64,000 nt of DNA, taken from assembly GCA_028288165.1 (NCBI GenBank), contig JAQBOG010000033.1, positions 246,000-309,999 of the forward strand, given 5' to 3'. The DNA is from Sphingobacteriales bacterium (GTDB lineage: Bacteria; Bacteroidota; Bacteroidia; Sphingobacteriales; Sphingobacteriaceae). Below, one piece after another: positions 26,710 through 36,550 of the stretch (its first letter is position 1; each line of letters begins with the position of its first letter). The notes under the pieces are model-generated. The model ran no database searches. It had not been told where the DNA came from and saw nothing but the letters and a program-made list of their open reading frames with translations. The position numbers and the translations under genes are program-made.

Positions 26710-27855
26710 TTACTTGGTTAATTGAGCTCTTATTTCACCGCCGGGATAGGTTAAGCTGTGGACATTCACATACCACATACCACCAAATAAGTCTGCTTCT
26801 TGTGCAGCGGTTAAAACAACAGAGCCTTTCATGCCTGATGAATACGGGCCAACAATTTCAATTTGAACTGCGCCATTAACACCAACCATTGCTTTGTGGA
26901 AATGCATAGCAGTGGGCACAATGCCAGCGTAGTTAAGTGTGTAACTTAGCTTTTTTAAGTTAATATCATAAACACTATAAAATGAGCCAGAAGCGATCGA
27001 CACATTAGCTGGAACTTCATTGGCAGAACTTAAGGCGCCTGCAAAAACAACTTGATTCGATGTAGCTAATTGCCCTCTTATTTCGCCACCTGGATTAGCC
27101 GCCGTAAGCACGTTTACATAATAATTGCCTGCTAACAAATCAGTTTCTTGTTCAGCTGTTAAAGCAGCGGTAGTTCCTCCATTTGCATCTAATTCTACAA
27201 TTACGGGCCCAGATACTCCAACCTCGCCCTTATGAATATGCATGGCAGAAGCAGTTAAATTTGTTAGCATAATACTGTAAGTAACTTTTTTGGTAGTCTT
27301 ATCATATACACCGTTAAATATTGCCGATGCATCGGTTCCTTTTTGTGGAACTTCTTCTTTGGTATTTAACTTCACATTACTCATTACAACCATATTATCA
27401 GTTAGTACCTGAGCTCTAATTTCACCGCCAGGATTTGCGACAGTATGAATATTTAGATACCATAATCCGGCAAGCAGATCCACTTCCTGTTCGTCAGTTA
27501 ATTTCATGGCAGACATCATTCCGGAAGTATAAGGGCCTACAATTTCTTGTTGCACAGGGCCAGAAACTCCCACCGGTCCTTTATGAAAATGCATCGCAGT
27601 TGGTGTAATGCCAGAAAAATTAATAGTATAAGAGAGCGTATTTGAATTCTTGTCGTACTTCGCACTTAATGTACCTGTAGCTAGGGAACTGTTTGACGGT
27701 GTTTCTTGTGTAGAATTTAAACTAACAGCATAATTCACAAAGTCATCAGGCAACTTACCACTGTCCTTATTTTTTTTGCAGCTTACTGCAAAGACCGACA
27801 TTACAACTAATAAATAGCAATAACGTATGGTTGCTTTTAATCTGTTTGTTTTCAT
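26710..27855 (-). CDS. Lipoprotein with three CHRD domains
   Basis: 381 residues: lipoprotein signal (YCYLLVVMSVFAVSCKK, Cys about 26), then three tandem CHRD (chordin-like) domains at about 43-150, 155-262 and 268-380. Each has the signature AMHFHKGPVGVSGPV or AMHIHKGEVGVSGPV and ends NPGGEIRAQ or NPGGEIRGQ. CHRD domains are beta-rich and of unclear bacterial function; the conserved paired His residues suggest metal binding. It is cotranscribed with the cytochrome c-like gene. Confidence 0.88.
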   Translation of the reverse strand: MKTNRLKATIRYCYLLVVMSVFAVSCKKNKDSGKLPDDFVNYAVSLNSTQETPSNSSLATGTLSAKYDKNSNTLSYTINFSGITPTAMHFHKGPVGVSGPVQQEIVGPYTSGMMSAMKLTDEQEVDLLAGLWYLNIHTVANPGGEIRAQVLTDNMVVMSNVKLNTKEEVPQKGTDASAIFNGVYDKTTKKVTYSIMLTNLTASAMHIHKGEVGVSGPVIVELDANGGTTAALTAEQETDLLAGNYYVNVLTAANPGGEIRGQLATSNQVVFAGALSSANEVPANVSIASGSFYSVYDINLKKLSYTLNYAGIVPTAMHFHKAMVGVNGAVQIEIVGPYSSGMKGSVVLTAAQEADLFGGMWYVNVHSLTYPGGEIRAQLTK

Positions 27856-28102
27856 ATCAATTTTATTTGGTACACAGATGAGAAAGGTTTAAAACAAACT
27901 AATAGTCTGTTCATACTAATAACACGGCCAGCAAGTGTAAAGGGTTGCTTGGCAATGACCTTTCTTTTTATTGTATAAGGATCCTTTCGTATTCTCTTAA
28001 ATGAGCCGCCAAACATCGATTGGTGGTTATTAAAATAGGTTTTAAGCGTTTAAGTACTGTATTTGTTACTCCAGCCTTCACATCAAGTAATAAGTAATGA
28101 TT

Positions 28103-28110
28103 TATATTTG
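28103..28110 (+). promoter_or_regulatory. Candidate -7 box for the His/Cys-rich protein and TonB receptor
   Basis: TATATTTG is an exact TAnnTTTG match ending 11 bases before the ATG at 28122, implying a very short leader. No clear -33 element is seen at the usual spacing. Confidence 0.45.
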
Positions 28111-28121
28111 CTCACATATTG

Positions 28122-28472
28122 ATGAAAGGCCATAAAAAACATATCGCCCTAAGCATATCTGCATTACTGTTACTTTGTTTTTCGGTAACAATTTTGCCGT
28201 TAGACTTATTTCATAATCATGCTACAGAAACTGTTGTGAGCTGCCAGGATTCTCTAACAGCCAACCGGTGTAAGCACAAATATCATATTTCGCAAAAAGT
28301 CCGTCCGTGTTGGTTGTGTGCTATTCACTACGATAAAACGTTCATTCATCCCACCGAAATTGATAGCACATCTGTTTCGCCAACTCTTGCTTCATTTTAC
28401 CAGAATGAAGTAACGGCTTATTTCACTAAGCTAATTTTTTCGAGTTTAAGAGGACCCCCAACAACCGAGTAA
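28122..28472 (+). CDS. Small His/Cys-rich membrane or periplasmic protein
   Basis: 116 residues with one N-terminal hydrophobic segment (about 8-26). It is rich in potential metal ligands: LFHNHAT (about 30), a Cys near 40, NRCKHKYHI (about 50), and CWLCAIHYD (about 64-72). The C-terminus is SLRGPPTTE. The function is not known. Its position 85 bases upstream of a TonB receptor on the same strand and its ligand content suggest a role in metal uptake or sensing, which is inference. Confidence 0.6.
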   Translation: MKGHKKHIALSISALLLLCFSVTILPLDLFHNHATETVVSCQDSLTANRCKHKYHISQKVRPCWLCAIHYDKTFIHPTEIDSTSVSPTLASFYQNEVTAYFTKLIFSSLRGPPTTE

Positions 28473-28556
28473 TTTAAACTACTCTTCATTATTATTTTAT
28501 TATTAATCTTAACGCCATTTTTAAAAATGGTGCGATCTCTTTATAGCCCCAAACTC

Positions 28557-30872
28557 ATGAAATTTCATTTTCTGCTCCTATCCATTTTTCTTTCATTCTC
28601 CTCTGTTCAGGCCTCAGCCATATTATTAACACTTAATGGTAAAGTTACAGATGCTGTAACAAAAGAGCCTTTAATTGGTGCAACAATAACACTTCCCGAC
28701 CTTAGAATTAATGTTTCAACGGATGTAAACGGTTTATACACTTTTAAGAATTTGCCATCCAAAGGACGTTTCTTAGTAGAAGTGAAGTATGTAGGCTATA
28801 AAACATTCACCTCTGTAATAGATTTATCAGTCAATCAAAAATTCGATTTTGCACTTCAGCCATCCATGATTGAGGCTCGTGAGGTCGTGGTAACAGGTTT
28901 CGCTATCAGCTCTGATAATCGTAAAAATAGTACTTCAGTAACATCAATAAATAAAGATCATTTAATTAACCGTGCTTCAGGAAATCTGGTAGACGCTATA
29001 TCAAAGGTTCCAGGAGTGTCGCAAATATCTACCGGAGGCGGAATTTCTAAACCCGTAATTAGAGGGTTGAGCTACAATCGGGTGGTAACATTAGTTGATG
29101 GCGCAAAGCAGGAAGGCCAGCAATGGGGCGATGAACACGGTATTGAGGTAGATCAATTTGGAGCAGACCGAGTGGAGGTTTTACGTGGAGCTGCAAGCTT
29201 GATGTATGGCTCTGATGCCTTAGGCGGGGTAATTAATATTCTTGATCCGCTACCGTCCCCAGAAGGGCAGATGAGGGGAGAGGTTGTAAGCAATTATCAA
29301 ACAAATAATGGCCTTACGGGAAGTAGTGCAATGCTTCAAGGAAATCAAAACGGATTTGTTTGGCGTGCCAGAACATCTTACAAAAATGCTTATAGCTATA
29401 ATGCGCCTGGCGGCAGAATCGCAAATACTGGCTACAACGAAACGGATTTTAGTACCCAGTTGGGATTAAACAAGCGTTGGGGATATACAAACTTAAATTT
29501 ATCAAGTTTTAAAAATAATGTTGGTTTGCCAGACTTTCAACGCAATGAAAATGGTTATTTCGAAGACAATAATGGTAATATATTAACGAATTCGGATTTA
29601 AAGAGCCGAACCTTATTTATGCCATTTCAGGATATTAGGCATTACAAAGCAGCTATAAATAGCAATATCTTATTTGGAGATAGCAAATTAAGATTTACGT
29701 TGGCCTATCAAAATAATCAACGCCGTGAATTAGCAAACAGTCGGGTAACACCTTCTTTGTTTTTCGACCTTAAAACCTACAGTGGCGATTTTAAATTCCA
29801 CTTTAGTGAAAACAAGGGATGGGAACCTGTAATTGGCCTATCAGGATCCTATCAAAAAAATGAGAATCGAGCTAATGAGTTCTTGATTCCAGATTATAAT
29901 TCTAAGGACTTTGGTGTATTTGTTTATACCAAAAAGAGCTGGACAAATAGCACATTTAATATAGGAGCTCGGTTTGACGCTCGCTCGGTCACAGGCAAAA
30001 AAATGACAGAAGCAGATGACGTAAGGTTTAATGATTTCAAAACCAACTTCTCTAACTTTACCGGCGCTTTAGGTTTTACACACGAGTTTAATGAGCAATT
30101 TAGTTTTAAAGCAAACCTGGCTAGCGCATTCAGGGCCCCAAATATTGCAGAGCTTAGTGCAAATGGTGTTCATGAAGGAACATTTAGATATGAAATAGGA
30201 GACAATAACTTAAAACCAGAAAATAGTTTTTCGACTGATTTAGGATTTGAATACAATTCGGATAAGGTGCATGCTGGTTTAGGGGTCTTTAATAATTACA
30301 TAGACCATTATATTTACAGCAGACAGTTAAATAACGAAATTATAACTGTAGGAGCAGATGATTTGCCTGTATTTAGATTTGTGCAGGATAACGCAAACTT
30401 AGCTGGGCTAGAGGCAAGTTTGACGCTACATCCCGTAGAACTTATACACTTTGAAAATAGTTTTTCATTTACAAGGGGAGTTAATCGTGCAACTGATAAA
30501 CCACTTCCTTTTATTCCTGCAGGTGTTTTAAGAAATGAGCTGAGGTTAGAGCCGAAATTCAAAGGAAACATTAAAAACACCTATCTGTCTGTCGGCTTAG
30601 ATAATGTATTCAAACAAAACCGCATTGATAATTTCGAAACGGAAACTAACGGTTACACACTGGTAAATGCAGCAGTTGGTACAACGTTTATGCTTAAAAA
30701 ACAACCGTTACGGTTAAATGTGTCGGCTAACAATTTGTTAGATAAGGCATATTACGACCACTTAAGCAGATTTAAGCCAGGTCGTTTGGATGAAACCAAT
30801 CCAACCGTTGGATATTATAATCAAGGAAGAAATATATCAATTGGCTTTTATCTGCCTTTTGTGGTGAAATAA
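28557..30872 (+). CDS. TonB-dependent outer-membrane receptor
   Basis: 771 residues from the chosen ATG: signal peptide (MKFHFLLLSIFLSFSSVQAS), a CarboxypepD-regulatory-like domain (NGKVTDAVTKEPLIGATITL), the plug (KNSTSVTSINKDHL, then GVSQISTGGGISKPVIRGLS and GAASLMYGSDALGGVINI), and a C-terminal beta-barrel. No SusD partner gene follows, so this is more likely a siderophore or metal-type receptor than a glycan one. The frame is open for 10 more codons upstream. It follows a small His/Cys-rich gene with which it is probably co-transcribed. Confidence 0.92.
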   Translation: MKFHFLLLSIFLSFSSVQASAILLTLNGKVTDAVTKEPLIGATITLPDLRINVSTDVNGLYTFKNLPSKGRFLVEVKYVGYKTFTSVIDLSVNQKFDFALQPSMIEAREVVVTGFAISSDNRKNSTSVTSINKDHLINRASGNLVDAISKVPGVSQISTGGGISKPVIRGLSYNRVVTLVDGAKQEGQQWGDEHGIEVDQFGADRVEVLRGAASLMYGSDALGGVINILDPLPSPEGQMRGEVVSNYQTNNGLTGSSAMLQGNQNGFVWRARTSYKNAYSYNAPGGRIANTGYNETDFSTQLGLNKRWGYTNLNLSSFKNNVGLPDFQRNENGYFEDNNGNILTNSDLKSRTLFMPFQDIRHYKAAINSNILFGDSKLRFTLAYQNNQRRELANSRVTPSLFFDLKTYSGDFKFHFSENKGWEPVIGLSGSYQKNENRANEFLIPDYNSKDFGVFVYTKKSWTNSTFNIGARFDARSVTGKKMTEADDVRFNDFKTNFSNFTGALGFTHEFNEQFSFKANLASAFRAPNIAELSANGVHEGTFRYEIGDNNLKPENSFSTDLGFEYNSDKVHAGLGVFNNYIDHYIYSRQLNNEIITVGADDLPVFRFVQDNANLAGLEASLTLHPVELIHFENSFSFTRGVNRATDKPLPFIPAGVLRNELRLEPKFKGNIKNTYLSVGLDNVFKQNRIDNFETETNGYTLVNAAVGTTFMLKKQPLRLNVSANNLLDKAYYDHLSRFKPGRLDETNPTVGYYNQGRNISIGFYLPFVVK

Positions 30873-30923
30873 AAAGATTAATCACAACTTATTGACTATC
30901 AATTTTTCAGCCGCTTATCTTAT

Positions 30924-31606
30924 TTAAAATCGATACGAGACTCCCAGTTTTACCGTGTAAAACTTGGGAGTTTTGGAAAATTGTTTTTCTGGATCTTTAA
31001 AAGAGCTAATGAAACTTTGCTCATAAGCTGTGTATATTTCAAACTTCTTAATATCAAATCCTACACCTACATGTCCAGAGATGTCAAATTCGTTGATGCC
31101 TTTTTTCACTTCTTCTTTTGTATGTGAAACATCCTGTTTAATCTCAGAATCGCTTGAAAAGCCCACAGAAGAAACAGAACTATTCACTTTCCTAGAAAGG
31201 ATATAGCCAATGCCCGGGCCTATATATAAATTAAAATTCTTTGCCGCGGCTATCTTGGCGAGCACAGGCAATTGTATATAATTTAGCTTGTAATCATAAT
31301 TAACGGAAAAAGTTTCGGACGATTGCCCATCGTTTCAGAAACAAGACCACTTCTGTTTGCACTCTTTCCCATAATGTTTAATTCCAATCTCGCAGAAACA
31401 ACATTATTTATTTTTTTCTCCAAAAATAATCCTGGCGATACATACACACTGCCAACAAATGGCAGTTGATTTTTTTCACCATTAAAGTATGTGCCTTTTG
31501 TGTAATTAGCTCCATAATAGAAGATGGAAACTCCAAACTGAACTGACTGAGATTTGGCGGTGATTACGAAAGTTAAAATTGCGAATGTAAGTAAAAGTTT
31601 CTTCAT
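30924..31606 (-). pseudogene. Outer-membrane beta-barrel protein broken by a frameshift
   Basis: Two consecutive frames make up one porin-like protein of the PorT or outer-membrane beta-barrel type. The first (from 31606, MKKLLLTFAILTFVITAKSQ) runs to SETMGN and then out of frame to a stop at 31283. The continuation in the next frame reads SETFSVNYDYKLNYIQLPVL and goes on to the typical C-terminal FYTVKLGVSYRF. The combined length, 683 bases, is one short of a multiple of three, which points to a single-base deletion near 31318-31324. It could be a real mutation or a sequencing error. Confidence 0.8.
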
Positions 31607-31645
31607 ATATATTTTACTCAATTATAAGTAAAATAATTAAGTAAC

Positions 31646-32215
31646 CTACTTAGTCACCAAGCTTTCGGCACTAACACTAAGTAGTACCTTAGAACTTATC
31701 TTAATTTTTTCGGCTACTTTATTGAATACTATTTCTGGAATATCAATTTTATGATCTGCTAAGAGCACATCAAATTGAGTTTCTATGGATATACTTGAAT
31801 TGGTAATAATTAAATTTCCGTGAATAGTTCGAATGCGTTCAACACCGTGTAGTTCAAATTCTCCCGTGGCACTTACGTGATAAACTCCCGGCTTTTTAAA
31901 ATCGATGTTTTCGTAAATTTTGCCTTTGAAAGTGGCTTCTGGATATTTTTTGCTATCCATGAAATTTTCATTAAAGTGTTGTTGCATCAGCTTGTTTTTA
32001 AATTCAAACTGATTAATCAGCATTTTAATTTCGATAATTTTTTTCCCCGTATTTAAAAGGCTAATTACCTGGGAGTTGGTGGCCTCGATGTCTTCTAAGG
32101 GAGCAGATGAGTAAAAATTAACTAGTCCATTATTGCCTGTAAATATGATTGGCTGCGCTTTTGAAGCTTGTAAGTTTATCAAAAAGATAATTATACATGC
32201 TAGCTTCCTTTTCAT
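31646..32215 (-). CDS. YceI-family periplasmic protein
   Basis: 189 residues with a signal peptide (MKRKLACIIIFLINLQASKAQ). Family motifs include NFYSSAPLEDIEATNSQV (about 32-49), MQQHFNENFMDSKKYPEATF (about 76-95), HGVERIRTIHGNL and LLADHKIDIP. The YceI fold is a lipocalin-like barrel binding isoprenoid-type lipids, but the role in Bacteroidota is not settled. It is upstream of the frameshifted beta-barrel gene and on the same strand, possibly one transcript. Confidence 0.82.
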   Translation of the reverse strand: MKRKLACIIIFLINLQASKAQPIIFTGNNGLVNFYSSAPLEDIEATNSQVISLLNTGKKIIEIKMLINQFEFKNKLMQQHFNENFMDSKKYPEATFKGKIYENIDFKKPGVYHVSATGEFELHGVERIRTIHGNLIITNSSISIETQFDVLLADHKIDIPEIVFNKVAEKIKISSKVLLSVSAESLVTK

Positions 32216-32437
32216 CACATTTGGTTTTACTATATATATTTAAGCATTTTACTGAAAAAATGTTTTGTATTTATATATATATTGAATACGAAATTAAGAT
32301 GTAAAAAGTTAGTCAATACATACTTATAATGAAAGAATTCTTAAGATTTTATTTATCGTAAAAAGCGGAAAGTAATTAAAACGTTTGTAAAAATTGATCG
32401 CTTTTTTTAAAAAAATATTAGTCCCCCTACAGGTAAG

Positions 32438-33829
32438 TCAATTTAATCTCGAGACAATCTCATCTATTGAAAGTTTATCCTGCTCGCCAGATTGCATGTT
32501 CTTAAGAGTTAGTTTGCCAGATTCCATTTCGTCACTCCCAATAAGAATAACAAATGGTATTTTTTTGTCATCAGCATAGCTCATCTGCTTTTTTAGTTTT
32601 GCGGATGAAGGATATAATTCAGCGGCAATTCCTGCTTTACGGATTTGTTGTAATATTGGCAATGCGTACTCTTCTGCCTCTTTATCGAAATTGCTTATAA
32701 GCACAGTGGTTGATTGCACGGCACTTTCCGGGAACAAATTAAGTTCTTCTAACACATCATAAATCCGATCTGCACCAAAAGAAATTCCCACTCCGGTTAA
32801 ATTCTTTAAACCAAACATGCCCGTAAGATCATCATATCGGCCGCCACCGCCAATACTTCCCATCGCTACTTCGTTGGTTTTCACTTCGAAAATAGCCCCT
32901 GTATAATAATTTAAGCCGCGGGCAAGAGTGATATCAAGCTCTAATGTATTGGATATTGAGTTTGGACTATTAAGATCGAGTTTGCTTAGATATTTGAAAA
33001 TGGTTTCTAACTCTTCTATTCCTTTAAGTCCAATTTCCGATGAAGCCAAAACATTTCGCAGGCTATCAAGCTTTTCAGCACTCGTGCCTTGTAATAATAT
33101 GATTGGTTTTAGCTTTTCAATGTCATCCTCCGTAAAGCCACGTTCTACCAATTCTTTAGAAACACCATCTAAGCCAATTTTATCAAGCTTATCGATGGCT
33201 ACGGTCATATCCACAATTAAATCAGGTTTACCAATAATTTCGGCGATGCCTGATAAAATTTTGCGGTTATTAATTTTGATTGTAAAATCCCTAAGTCCCA
33301 GATTGGTCAGTGCTTCCTTATAAATCAAAACAAACTCTGCTTCATTCAATAAGCTGTCTGATCCTACCACATCGGCATCACATTGATAAAATTCTCTATA
33401 ACGACCACGTTGAGGCCTGTCGGCACGCCATACAGGTTGTATTTGAAAACGTTTAAATGGAAAAGAAATATCATTTTGATGCATCACTACATACCTGGCA
33501 AAAGGAACGGTTAAATCATAACGTAATGCTTTTTCGGAAATCAATGGCAATAAACTCTTGGCTTCCCAGCTATTTGCGTCTGGATGCTTTTTTTTTGCAT
33601 CACTCAGGTAATCCCCACTATCTAATACCTTAAAAATCAGTTTGTCTCCTTCATCACCATACTTGCCCGTTAAAGTTGACAGGTTCTCCATTGTTGGAGT
33701 TTGAATTTCCTGATAACCATATGTCTTAAATACTGACTTTATTGTATCGAAAATGTAATTACGTTTCACCATTTCTGAAGGTGAAAAGTCGCGGGTACCT
33801 CTAGGAATGCCTGGTTTAATGTTCGCCAT
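32438..33829 (-). CDS. hisS: Histidyl-tRNA synthetase
   Basis: 463 residues of a class II synthetase. Motif 2 is visible in [20 protein letters not shown] (about 130-150), and the histidine-specific motif in [15 protein letters not shown] (about 300). The C-terminal anticodon-binding domain starts about residue 380. A TACCTTTG box on the minus strand at 33835-33842 lies only 5 bases upstream of the ATG. Confidence 0.96.
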   Translation of the reverse strand: MANIKPGIPRGTRDFSPSEMVKRNYIFDTIKSVFKTYGYQEIQTPTMENLSTLTGKYGDEGDKLIFKVLDSGDYLSDAKKKHPDANSWEAKSLLPLISEKALRYDLTVPFARYVVMHQNDISFPFKRFQIQPVWRADRPQRGRYREFYQCDADVVGSDSLLNEAEFVLIYKEALTNLGLRDFTIKINNRKILSGIAEIIGKPDLIVDMTVAIDKLDKIGLDGVSKELVERGFTEDDIEKLKPIILLQGTSAEKLDSLRNVLASSEIGLKGIEELETIFKYLSKLDLNSPNSISNTLELDITLARGLNYYTGAIFEVKTNEVAMGSIGGGGRYDDLTGMFGLKNLTGVGISFGADRIYDVLEELNLFPESAVQSTTVLISNFDKEAEEYALPILQQIRKAGIAAELYPSSAKLKKQMSYADDKKIPFVILIGSDEMESGKLTLKNMQSGEQDKLSIDEIVSRLN

Positions 33830-33834
33830 GGCCG

Positions 33835-33842
33835 CAAAGGTA
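33835..33842 (-). promoter_or_regulatory. Candidate -7 box for hisS
   Basis: The minus strand reads TACCTTTG, an exact TAnnTTTG match, 5 bases upstream of the hisS start codon. This would give an essentially leaderless mRNA. No clear -33 element is seen. Confidence 0.45.
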
Positions 33843-33977
33843 GCAAACCTGAGTAAAAATTGAAGTAGTGCTGTTGTCTATGTTAATATATCATTAAACT
33901 TTAAAAATACACTAAGTGCGGTATGAAGATTGTGGCAATATACGAAGTTGTTAATCGTTTGTTAAAACATTTAGGGC

Positions 33978-34331
33978 ATGAAAACAGGTAAATTTCTCAT
34001 TTCAAACCGCCGGAACGGCGAATTCCAGTTTAGTTTAAAAGATCAGAATGATCAGGAAATACTAGCAAGCGAAGGCTACAATTCCAAGACTAGTTGTGTA
34101 GCAATAATACACTTAATAAAAAATAGAGCTGCTAACGATTGCGTATTTGATTGCCACATCACCGATAAGGGAGAGTTTTATTTCGAATTATTAACCGCAA
34201 ATGGATATATAATTTGCCGTAGCAGCAACTACAATACCCGCGAACAAAGAGATGCTGCAATTGAAAAAATAAGATTGCTTGCTTCAGATGCCATTATTGA
34301 TGATCGGGTAAAAGTGTCTGAATATTATTGA
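33978..34331 (+). CDS. DUF1508 (YegP-like) domain protein
   Basis: 117 residues consisting of two DUF1508 repeats: KFLISNRRNGEFQFSLKDQN with GYNSKTSCVAIIHLIKNR, and KGEFYFELLTANGYIICRSS with YNTREQRDAAIEKI. The family is small, cytoplasmic and of unknown function, although it is widespread in Bacteroidota and Proteobacteria. It is convergent with the tyrosine phosphatase, and the two share a hairpin at 34361-34405. Confidence 0.83.
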   Translation: MKTGKFLISNRRNGEFQFSLKDQNDQEILASEGYNSKTSCVAIIHLIKNRAANDCVFDCHITDKGEFYFELLTANGYIICRSSNYNTREQRDAAIEKIRLLASDAIIDDRVKVSEYY

Positions 34332-34360
34332 TTGTTCTGTTCATAAACAGAGTATTGCCT

Positions 34361-34405
34361 AATAAATACGGATTCTGCCAAAAACAAACAGAGTCCTTAT
34401 TTATT
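34361..34405. terminator. Bidirectional hairpin between DUF1508 and the phosphatase gene
   Basis: A 17-nt arm AATAAATACGGATTCTG pairs with CAGAGTCCTTATTTATT with two mismatches. It is flanked by T-rich sequence on both strands and adjoins the stop of the phosphatase gene. Confidence 0.72.
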
Positions 34406-34846
34406 TTATGACCTCATTTCTTCTCTTACAATTTCAAGGCACCTTTTATAAATCATATTGTAAACCACTTCAAATTGCTCATCATTATAATATGGATCAG
34501 GTACAATTCCCTCAAGGAGTAAAAGCTTTACCTTTTTTCGATCTTCGTTATCTCTCGCCAATTCAATAACATCATTAAGATTTTTATAATCCATAACATA
34601 AATCCGATCATAAATATCAAAATCTTCAACTTGAATCTGCCGGCAAACTTGTGTCGAAATATCAATTCCGTTTTGTCTTGCAATCGATATCGATCTACTA
34701 TCCGGAAGCTCCCCCGAAAACCAATTTCCTGTACCGGCAGAATCGATCTCCCAATCCAAATTGTTTTTTTTAGCCAAGTGTTCCATAATACCGTGCGCTA
34801 AAGGCGAGCGACAAATATTCCCCAAGCAAACCATTAAAATTTTCAT
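34406..34846 (-). CDS. Low-molecular-weight protein-tyrosine phosphatase
   Basis: 146 residues of the arsenate-reductase/LMW-PTP fold. The catalytic P-loop is Cys7-x5-Arg13 in CLGNICRSP, and the acid Asp117 lies in VPDPYYND. It dephosphorylates phosphotyrosine proteins, often linked to surface polysaccharide regulation, but no kinase gene is adjacent. The gene is convergent with the DUF1508 gene. Confidence 0.92.
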   Translation of the reverse strand: MKILMVCLGNICRSPLAHGIMEHLAKKNNLDWEIDSAGTGNWFSGELPDSRSISIARQNGIDISTQVCRQIQVEDFDIYDRIYVMDYKNLNDVIELARDNEDRKKVKLLLLEGIVPDPYYNDEQFEVVYNMIYKRCLEIVREEMRS

Positions 34847-35037
34847 GTATCAAATTTGGATCAGACTTGTTCATTAATGACGTTCAAATACTATCATTGA
34901 ATCATACGCATTAATTATGTCACTTGCTAAATTAACACATTCACCCAATGTACCGTGAGGTTTTTTTATTTATAAACATTCGAAAACACATCCTGTTATT
35001 AATTGTTTAATAGTATTTACAAGTAACTTTTTTAAAT

Positions 35038-35066
35038 TTTGAAATGTGATTCAGTAATTAAGTTTG
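35038..35066 (+). promoter_or_regulatory. Candidate promoter of the secreted-protein pair
   Basis: TTTG, a 17-base spacer and TAAGTTTG resemble the Bacteroidota consensus, ending 22 bases before the first gene of the pair. The spacing is slightly short. Confidence 0.45.
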
Positions 35067-35088
35067 GCGTATAATTAATATTCATCAA

Positions 35089-35892
35089 ATGAAAACCTTC
35101 ATTAAATCGGGCCTCATCTGTGCCGTAATATGCGGATTATCAGTATCTGCTAGTGCACAAGGCTTATTAAAAAAAATCAAACAAAGTGCAGAAAGCGCTG
35201 CCGAGAAAAGAATTAGTAAAGAGATTAATAAGAAGCTAGGAAATGAGCCGAGTGCCGATAATCCAAGCCAGCAAAATGCATCAGACGTTCCTGGAAGTAA
35301 AAATAACCCAAACAATAAAGGCGGAGCTGGATTAATTACCACTCCTCCAGATGTTAAAGCTAATATTACTATCGCTGAAACTGCCTTTAAAGCCAATCAA
35401 TATGGGGAAACTCGTTATGCCATACAGCAAGCCATGCTGGGCGTTGAAATGGAAATTGGGAAGAAAATATTAACTAACATGCCGGGTAGCATAGTTGGTT
35501 TAGCAGCAAAAAAGGATGAAGACAAAGTAACAAGCACTGGTTGGGGTTGGGCTGGTTTAACTATTTACAGAGAATATTTAGAAGGCGACAAGCAATTAAG
35601 GGCAACTATTGCCAATAATTCTGTTTGGATGAACGCAGTTAATATGTTTTTAGTGAACGGCGCTTACGGCCAAACAACAAACAATCAGCAAAAGTGGAAA
35701 CAAACAAAGGTGAAAGGTTATAAAGCGGTAATCGAGTATGATGAGAGCTCGGGATATAAGTTGTCTGTACCTATTGGTCAAACATCATTACTCATGCTTG
35801 AGGGGGTAAATTTTGCCAATGAGAATGACCTTATGGCTGCGGCAAATTCCTTTGATATTGATGGCATTAAAAAAACTCTTGGAGAAAAGTAA
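35089..35892 (+). CDS. Hypothetical secreted protein, first of a related pair
   Basis: 267 residues: a signal peptide (MKTFIKSGLICAVICGLSVSASA), a charged helical stretch (LLKKIKQSAESAAEKRISKE), and a low-complexity Asn/Pro/Ser linker (about 55-86). The remaining domain resembles the next gene: AETAFKANQYGETRYAIQQ with MEIGKKILTNMP. No named family is recognised. The two genes are 20 bases apart and probably co-transcribed. Confidence 0.7.
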   Translation: MKTFIKSGLICAVICGLSVSASAQGLLKKIKQSAESAAEKRISKEINKKLGNEPSADNPSQQNASDVPGSKNNPNNKGGAGLITTPPDVKANITIAETAFKANQYGETRYAIQQAMLGVEMEIGKKILTNMPGSIVGLAAKKDEDKVTSTGWGWAGLTIYREYLEGDKQLRATIANNSVWMNAVNMFLVNGAYGQTTNNQQKWKQTKVKGYKAVIEYDESSGYKLSVPIGQTSLLMLEGVNFANENDLMAAANSFDIDGIKKTLGEK

Positions 35893-35912
35893 AATCTGCA
35901 AAAACTAAGATT

Positions 35913-36509
35913 ATGAAAACTTTAAGTTTAATGATATTCACAGCTTTATTGTCATTAGGGGCCTTCGCACAAAATTTTGACAAACAAGCTAATGTTGCAA
36001 AAACAGCTTATGCATCCGGAAAGCTAGAAGACTCTAGATTTGCATTACAACAAATGCTTAATGAAGTGGATATAGTTGTAGGTAAAGAGGTGCTTAAGCT
36101 TTTACCCGCAAAGATTGAAACTTCTGCATCAAACGCTGCTCACGACAACGTTTCTGGAGCTACCGGTTTTATTGGAGTTTTAATCCATCGGGATTATGGT
36201 AGCGCTGATAAAACAATAAACGTTGATTTGATTAACAATTCGCCGTTAATTACCTCACTAAATGCTATTTTATCTCTCCCGCTAATCGGTGCTGCCTCAG
36301 ATGGAAATCAAAAAAGAATCAAAGTGAATGGCTACAAAGGCTTGTTACAAAAGCAAATTAATTCAGACACTAATAAAACGTCGTATGAACTTCAGTTACC
36401 TTTTGGCTCAACATTACTAACCGTCAAGGCGGATAACACTACCGAGGCACAAATTCTAGCCTATGCTAACGCGATTCCGGTAACAGAAATAGCAAAAATG
36501 CTTCAATAA
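35913..36509 (+). CDS. Hypothetical secreted protein, second of a related pair
   Basis: 198 residues with a signal peptide (MKTLSLMIFTALLSLGAFAQ). The mature part is the same domain as the upstream gene without its linker: AKTAYASGKLEDSRFALQQM and VVGKEVLKLLP match AETAFKANQYGETRYAIQQA and EIGKKILTNMP, and the closing TTEAQILAYANAIPVTEIAK aligns with the first gene's NDLMAAANSFDIDGIKK. The function is not known. An interspersed repeat lies just downstream. Confidence 0.7.
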   Translation: MKTLSLMIFTALLSLGAFAQNFDKQANVAKTAYASGKLEDSRFALQQMLNEVDIVVGKEVLKLLPAKIETSASNAAHDNVSGATGFIGVLIHRDYGSADKTINVDLINNSPLITSLNAILSLPLIGAASDGNQKRIKVNGYKGLLQKQINSDTNKTSYELQLPFGSTLLTVKADNTTEAQILAYANAIPVTEIAKMLQ

Positions 36510-36550
36510 TAACCTGAACACGATTACGGGTATTTGAAAATTAAGTATTT

